Shown one piece after another: positions 61,232 to 64,000 of a stretch of 64,000 nucleotides of DNA. Each line of letters starts with the position of its first letter. Positions within the stretch are counted from its first letter, which is position 1. The translations under genes were made by a program, and so were the position numbers. The notes under the pieces are model-generated. The model saw only the letters and a list, made by a program, of their open reading frames with translations, did no database searches and was not told the DNA's origin. Source of the stretch: Sphingomonas_O antarctica (lineage in GTDB: Bacteria > Pseudomonadota > Alphaproteobacteria > Sphingomonadales > Sphingomonadaceae); assembly GCF_965137005.1 (NCBI RefSeq), contig NZ_CBCRXM010000003.1, forward strand, positions 124,001 to 188,000. Reading direction: 5' to 3'.

Positions 61232-62503
61232 ATGGCGCGCATCGTCATGAAGTTCGGCGGCACGTCGATGGCGGGGATCGAGCGCATCCGCTCGGTCGCG
61301 CGGCGCGTGAAGCGGGAGGTGGACGCGGGCAACCAGGTCGCGGTCGTGGTCAGCGCCATGGCCGGCGAGACCGACCGGCTCGTCGGCTTCTGCAAGGAAG
61401 CCAGCCCCCTCGCCGATCCGCGCGAATATGACGTCGTGGTCGCGTCGGGTGAGCAGGTCACCTCGGGCCTCCTTGCCATCGCATTGCAGGCGGCGGGCGT
61501 CCCCGCGCGCAGCTGGATGGGCTGGCAACTCCCCATCCGCACCAGTTCAGCCCACGCCTCGGCACGGATCGAGGCCATCGAGACTGCCGAACTCAATACC
61601 TCGCTGAGCAAAGGCGAAGTCGCGGTCGTGCCGGGTTTCCAGGGCTTGGCCGAAGGCGGCGGTATATCGACGCTGGGCCGCGGCGGGTCCGATACATCGG
61701 CAGTGGCGCTGGCCGCCGCCGTCAAGGCCGACCGCTGCGACATCTATACCGATGTCGACGGGGTCTACACCACCGACCCGCGTATCGTGCCGCGCGCTCA
61801 AAAACTGAAGCGCGTGACTTACGAGGAAATGCTCGAACTGGCGTCGGTCGGCGCAAAGGTGCTGCAGACGCGCTCGGTCGGGCTGGCGATGAAAGAGGGC
61901 GTGCGCGTCCAGGTGTTGTCGAGCTTCGACGATCCCGACGCCGCGCCGATGGCCGATACCCTTCCCGGAACGATGATCGTCGGCGACGATGAAATTGGAG
62001 ATGACATGGAACGCCAGCTGATCACCGGCATCGCGCACGACAAGAATGAGGCGAAGGTCACGCTGACCGACGTGCCGGACAAGCCCGGCGCGGTCGCCGC
62101 AATCTTCTCCCCGCTCGCCGATCTGTCGATCAACGTCGATATGATCATCCAGAACATCGCGCACAATTCGGGCAGCACCGACGTGACCTTCACCGTGCCG
62201 CAGGCGGAACTGGCCCGCGCATTGGATGCGCTGGACAAGGCCAAGGACGCGATCGGTTTCGCGGGCATCGTCCACGACACCAAGGTCGCCAAAATCTCGA
62301 TCGTCGGCGTCGGCATGCGCAGCCATGCGGGCGTGGCATCGACGATGTTCAGCGCGCTCGCCGACCGCGGCATCAACATCCAGGCAATCTCGACCAGCGA
62401 GATCAAGGTCAGCGTGCTGATCGAAGAGGATTATACCGAGCTGGCGGTGCGTGTGCTGCACACAGCTTATGGGTTGGATGGGGCCGAATCCGCGAGCGGT
62501 TAG
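61232..62503 (+). CDS. lysC: Aspartate kinase LysC
   Basis: 423 aa; first step of the Lys/Thr/Met pathway. MKFGGTSMAGIERI at the start, VVVSAMAGETDRLV, GRGGSDTSAVALAAA, YTDVDGVYTTDPRIV, and two C-terminal ACT domains (VTLTDVPDKPGAVAAIF and VSIVGVGMRSHAGVASTMF) for feedback control. The ATG follows AAAGGGGAAGC. Divergent from ubiG with 37 bases between. Confidence 0.97.
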   Translation: MARIVMKFGGTSMAGIERIRSVARRVKREVDAGNQVAVVVSAMAGETDRLVGFCKEASPLADPREYDVVVASGEQVTSGLLAIALQAAGVPARSWMGWQLPIRTSSAHASARIEAIETAELNTSLSKGEVAVVPGFQGLAEGGGISTLGRGGSDTSAVALAAAVKADRCDIYTDVDGVYTTDPRIVPRAQKLKRVTYEEMLELASVGAKVLQTRSVGLAMKEGVRVQVLSSFDDPDAAPMADTLPGTMIVGDDEIGDDMERQLITGIAHDKNEAKVTLTDVPDKPGAVAAIFSPLADLSINVDMIIQNIAHNSGSTDVTFTVPQAELARALDALDKAKDAIGFAGIVHDTKVAKISIVGVGMRSHAGVASTMFSALADRGINIQAISTSEIKVSVLIEEDYTELAVRVLHTAYGLDGAESASG

Positions 62504-62557
62504 CGTCAGCTAAACGACCGACGGATTGGCCCGGCCGGCGGCGCAGCCGTCCGACGA

Positions 62558-62578
62558 AGCATGGGCTTTGCCCATGCT
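62558..62578 (+). terminator. Hairpin after lysC
   Basis: AGCATGGGC-TTT-GCCCATGCT, a perfect 9-base stem 55 bases after the lysC stop, followed by GATCTTCTTA. It resembles the second hairpin of the repeat unit after groEL (21761-21775). Confidence 0.6.
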
Positions 62579-62585
62579 GATCTTC

Positions 62586-62951
62586 TTAAAGCCCGGCTAG
62601 CATATGATAAAAGACTCTAATCTGAGACACCCGACCTCCTTGGATCGTCAGAAAATATCCTGCGTGTCCGCCGGACTTTGCTTCTAGCCAAACCTCAACC
62701 TCACCAGTGGCGGCGGTCCCTTTGATAAATTGTTGGAACGGACGCTGCCGCGAAAGTTCATCAAGAACCTGATGCGTGGTTTCGCCAACTGCAAAAGGCC
62801 CGACATCTCCGGAGTTATAGACGTGGTCGAAGCCCGGCCACGCAACCAAATCTGGTCTGGTCCGACCCAAAGGCGCGCGCGCCAAAGTCGCACATACTAT
62901 TGCAACCGTGAGAACAGATAGTCCGATTAAGACCTTTGCACTTCGCTTCAC
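62586..62951 (-). CDS. Small exported or membrane-anchored protein of unknown function
   Basis: 121 aa. A signal/anchor sequence (LIGLSVLTVAIVCATLARAP), then an unrecognised domain with FAVGETTHQVLDELSRQRPF and YFLTIQGGRVSQIRVFYHML. The base composition is visibly more AT-rich than that of its neighbours, which hints at recent acquisition. It sits 1 base upstream of yjbQ's stop on the same strand, but the order places it after yjbQ. Confidence 0.6.
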   Translation of the reverse strand: MKRSAKVLIGLSVLTVAIVCATLARAPLGRTRPDLVAWPGFDHVYNSGDVGPFAVGETTHQVLDELSRQRPFQQFIKGTAATGEVEVWLEAKSGGHAGYFLTIQGGRVSQIRVFYHMLAGL

Positions 62952-62952
62952 G

Positions 62953-63423
62953 TTACTCCCCCATCAAATGCACCGCCACCCGCCGCCGATGTGGCGCCCG
63001 GCGGTGCTCGAACAGATAAATCCCCTGCCACGTTCCCAGCGCTAGCGCCCCACCGATCACCGGCACCGACAAACTCGTCGCGGTGAGCGCGGCGCGGAGG
63101 TGCGCGGGCATGTCGTCGGGGCCTTCGTCGTCATGTTCGTACAACCCCTCACCCGCTCGCGCGCTGCGCGAGTCGACCTCTCCCTCATGGGGAGAGGTCC
63201 TATCCTCAGGCGCAATCCGCGCGAAATAGCGTTCCACATCCCGCCGCGCGGCGGGGGCGGCATTCTCCTGGATCAGTAACGAACAGCTGGTGTGGCGCAC
63301 GAACAACGTCAGCAGGCCAGTGGTCACGCCTTGCGCCGCAACCCAATCGATAACCGTGCGGGTAAAGTCGTGCAGCCCCTGCCCCGGCGTGGCGATGGTT
63401 AGTTCGGTGACGGCTTGATGCAT
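62953..63423 (-). CDS. yjbQ: YjbQ family protein (UPF0047) with in-frame repeat insertion
   Basis: 156 aa; the family usually has about 138. IQENAAPAARRDVERYFARIAPED and EHDDEGPDDMPAHLRAALT, and LALGTWQGIYLFEHR with the histidine site, are diagnostic. Between IAPED and LYEHDDEG sit 19 extra residues (RTSPHEGEVDSRSARAGEG) encoded by a palindromic repeat. YjbQ has weak thiamine-phosphate-synthase activity in vitro; its true role is unclear. ATG 63423 gives the family start. Confidence 0.9.
   Translation of the reverse strand: MHQAVTELTIATPGQGLHDFTRTVIDWVAAQGVTTGLLTLFVRHTSCSLLIQENAAPAARRDVERYFARIAPEDRTSPHEGEVDSRSARAGEGLYEHDDEGPDDMPAHLRAALTATSLSVPVIGGALALGTWQGIYLFEHRRAPHRRRVAVHLMGE
63145..63201. 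repeat. Palindromic repeat inserted in frame in yjbQ
   Basis: 57 bases with GCTCGCGCGC-TGCGCGAG and CCTCTCCC-TCAT-GGGGAGAGG dyads, encoding 19 residues with no reading-frame break. The layout and core (CCCTCACCC, GCGAGTCG, CCTCTCCC...GGGGAGAGG) match the thiC insert. Confidence 0.8.
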
Positions 63424-63583
63424 GACGGGAAGCTGCCCGAATATTTGCCGTTCAGATATCCCCGGCCGTGGCAATCTATCCAACGGCCAAACCATTGTGC
63501 CAAACTGACACAGAGACATTAACTTTATTCTTGAGGCGCGGGTTCGGGCGGATTATCGAACCTTGTCTTTTTAGGGGGTTACC

Positions 63584-64000
63584 ATGATCAAATCGATTCT
63601 CGCCGCTACGGCTGTGCTTGCGGCGACGCAGGCGGGCGCCACGATCACGCTCGATGGCAATTACGAATCCGACTATGGCACGGGCGTCGCCGTCGCGCAT
63701 GACGATGCCGCGCCGAACAGCAATTTCTCCGCGCCGTCGGCGACGACCGAGGGTCCGGGCTATACCGTCTATTTCAAGGGCCAGAACGGCGCGGTGTGGG
63801 TGCTGTTCCAGGCGACGGGCGCGATCGGCGGCAACAACTTCGCCAACCTTTACGTCGATATCGATCCGAACGCGCCGGCCGGTCCGTCGAGCGGATCGGA
63901 CATGATCATCGGCGTCAACGGCAATGGCAGCGCCTATGCCGCCGATTTCGACACCTTTGCGCAGCACCCGCTGTCCGGCATCACCGTCGCGTCGACGGCG
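63584..64000 (+). CDS. Secreted protein, 5' part (3' end outside window)
   Basis: 139 visible codons. Signal peptide (MIKSILAATAVLAATQAGA) then a beta-rich domain with ITLDGNYESDYGTGVAVAHDD, VYFKGQNGAVWVLFQATGA and NLYVDIDPNAPAGPSSGSD. AGGGGG lies 7 bases before the ATG. The style is that of PEP-CTERM-type exoproteins, but the C-terminal sorting signal, if any, is outside the window. Confidence 0.7.
   Translation, partial: MIKSILAATAVLAATQAGATITLDGNYESDYGTGVAVAHDDAAPNSNFSAPSATTEGPGYTVYFKGQNGAVWVLFQATGAIGGNNFANLYVDIDPNAPAGPSSGSDMIIGVNGNGSAYAADFDTFAQHPLSGITVASTA

Overview
The window looks like chromosomal DNA from a sphingomonad (Alphaproteobacteria, Sphingomonadales). The evidence is a carotenoid crtY-crtI pair, a PEPxxWA-type PEP-CTERM exoprotein, a PafA/SPAP-like phosphatase, a methionine synthase split into two genes, an HWE histidine kinase, candidate EcfG-type general-stress promoters, and high GC throughout apart from one AT-rich patch. 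No rRNA, tRNA, CRISPR array, integrase or transposase was recognised.

Layout. 1-2.6 kb: crtY-crtI (minus strand; crtI runs off the left edge). 2.6-5.8 kb: a tandem PilZ protein, a PEP-CTERM protein, a fatty-acid-hydroxylase-superfamily enzyme, and a MipA/OmpV + small membrane protein pair behind a candidate EcfG promoter. 5.8-9.6 kb: a CNT nucleoside transporter diverging from a NUDIX-DUF47 fusion that is coupled to a PiT phosphate transporter; a 44-aa membrane protein with a consensus EcfG promoter follows. 9.6-13 kb: a tightly overlapped row yhhQ-argB-yggT-folD-marC. 13-19.4 kb: sppA with a GNAT gene, a MATE exporter, and a collagen-like lipoprotein with a TpsB/ShlB-type outer-membrane transporter. 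19.5-22.2 kb: groESL behind a CIRCE operator and a sigma-32-like promoter, then a small lipoprotein. 22.2-27.8 kb: a methionine-cycle operon (ArsR-methyltransferase regulator, metF, split metH) whose probable operator covers the first start codon.

28-35.8 kb: a PafA-like phosphatase, a DsbD-like reductase, an amidohydrolase plus haloalkane dehalogenase pair, and an HWE kinase facing a single-domain response regulator. 35.9-42.3 kb: the translation operon rimP-nusA-ylxR-infB-rbfA, running on into tdk. 42.3-48.4 kb: many small or secreted proteins (prolyl hydroxylase, RcnB-like protein with EF-hand-like loops, class II aldolase, YacG, DksA-like zinc finger, Arr). 48.5-50.1 kb: an AT-rich two-gene cassette of unknown function (a soluble protein translationally coupled to a predicted four-helix membrane protein), the best candidate here for an undescribed system. 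50.4-64 kb: thiC with a TPP riboswitch, 3-hydroxyacyl-CoA dehydrogenase, egtB-egtD (ergothioneine), PduO-type cobalamin adenosyltransferase (B12 supply for MetH), gluQRS, HNH protein, zntB-cysG-ubiG, lysC, yjbQ and the start of a secreted protein.

Three conserved genes (thiC, cysG, yjbQ) appear to carry in-frame copies of palindromic repeat elements. A complete intergenic palindromic unit lies near 57.2 kb.
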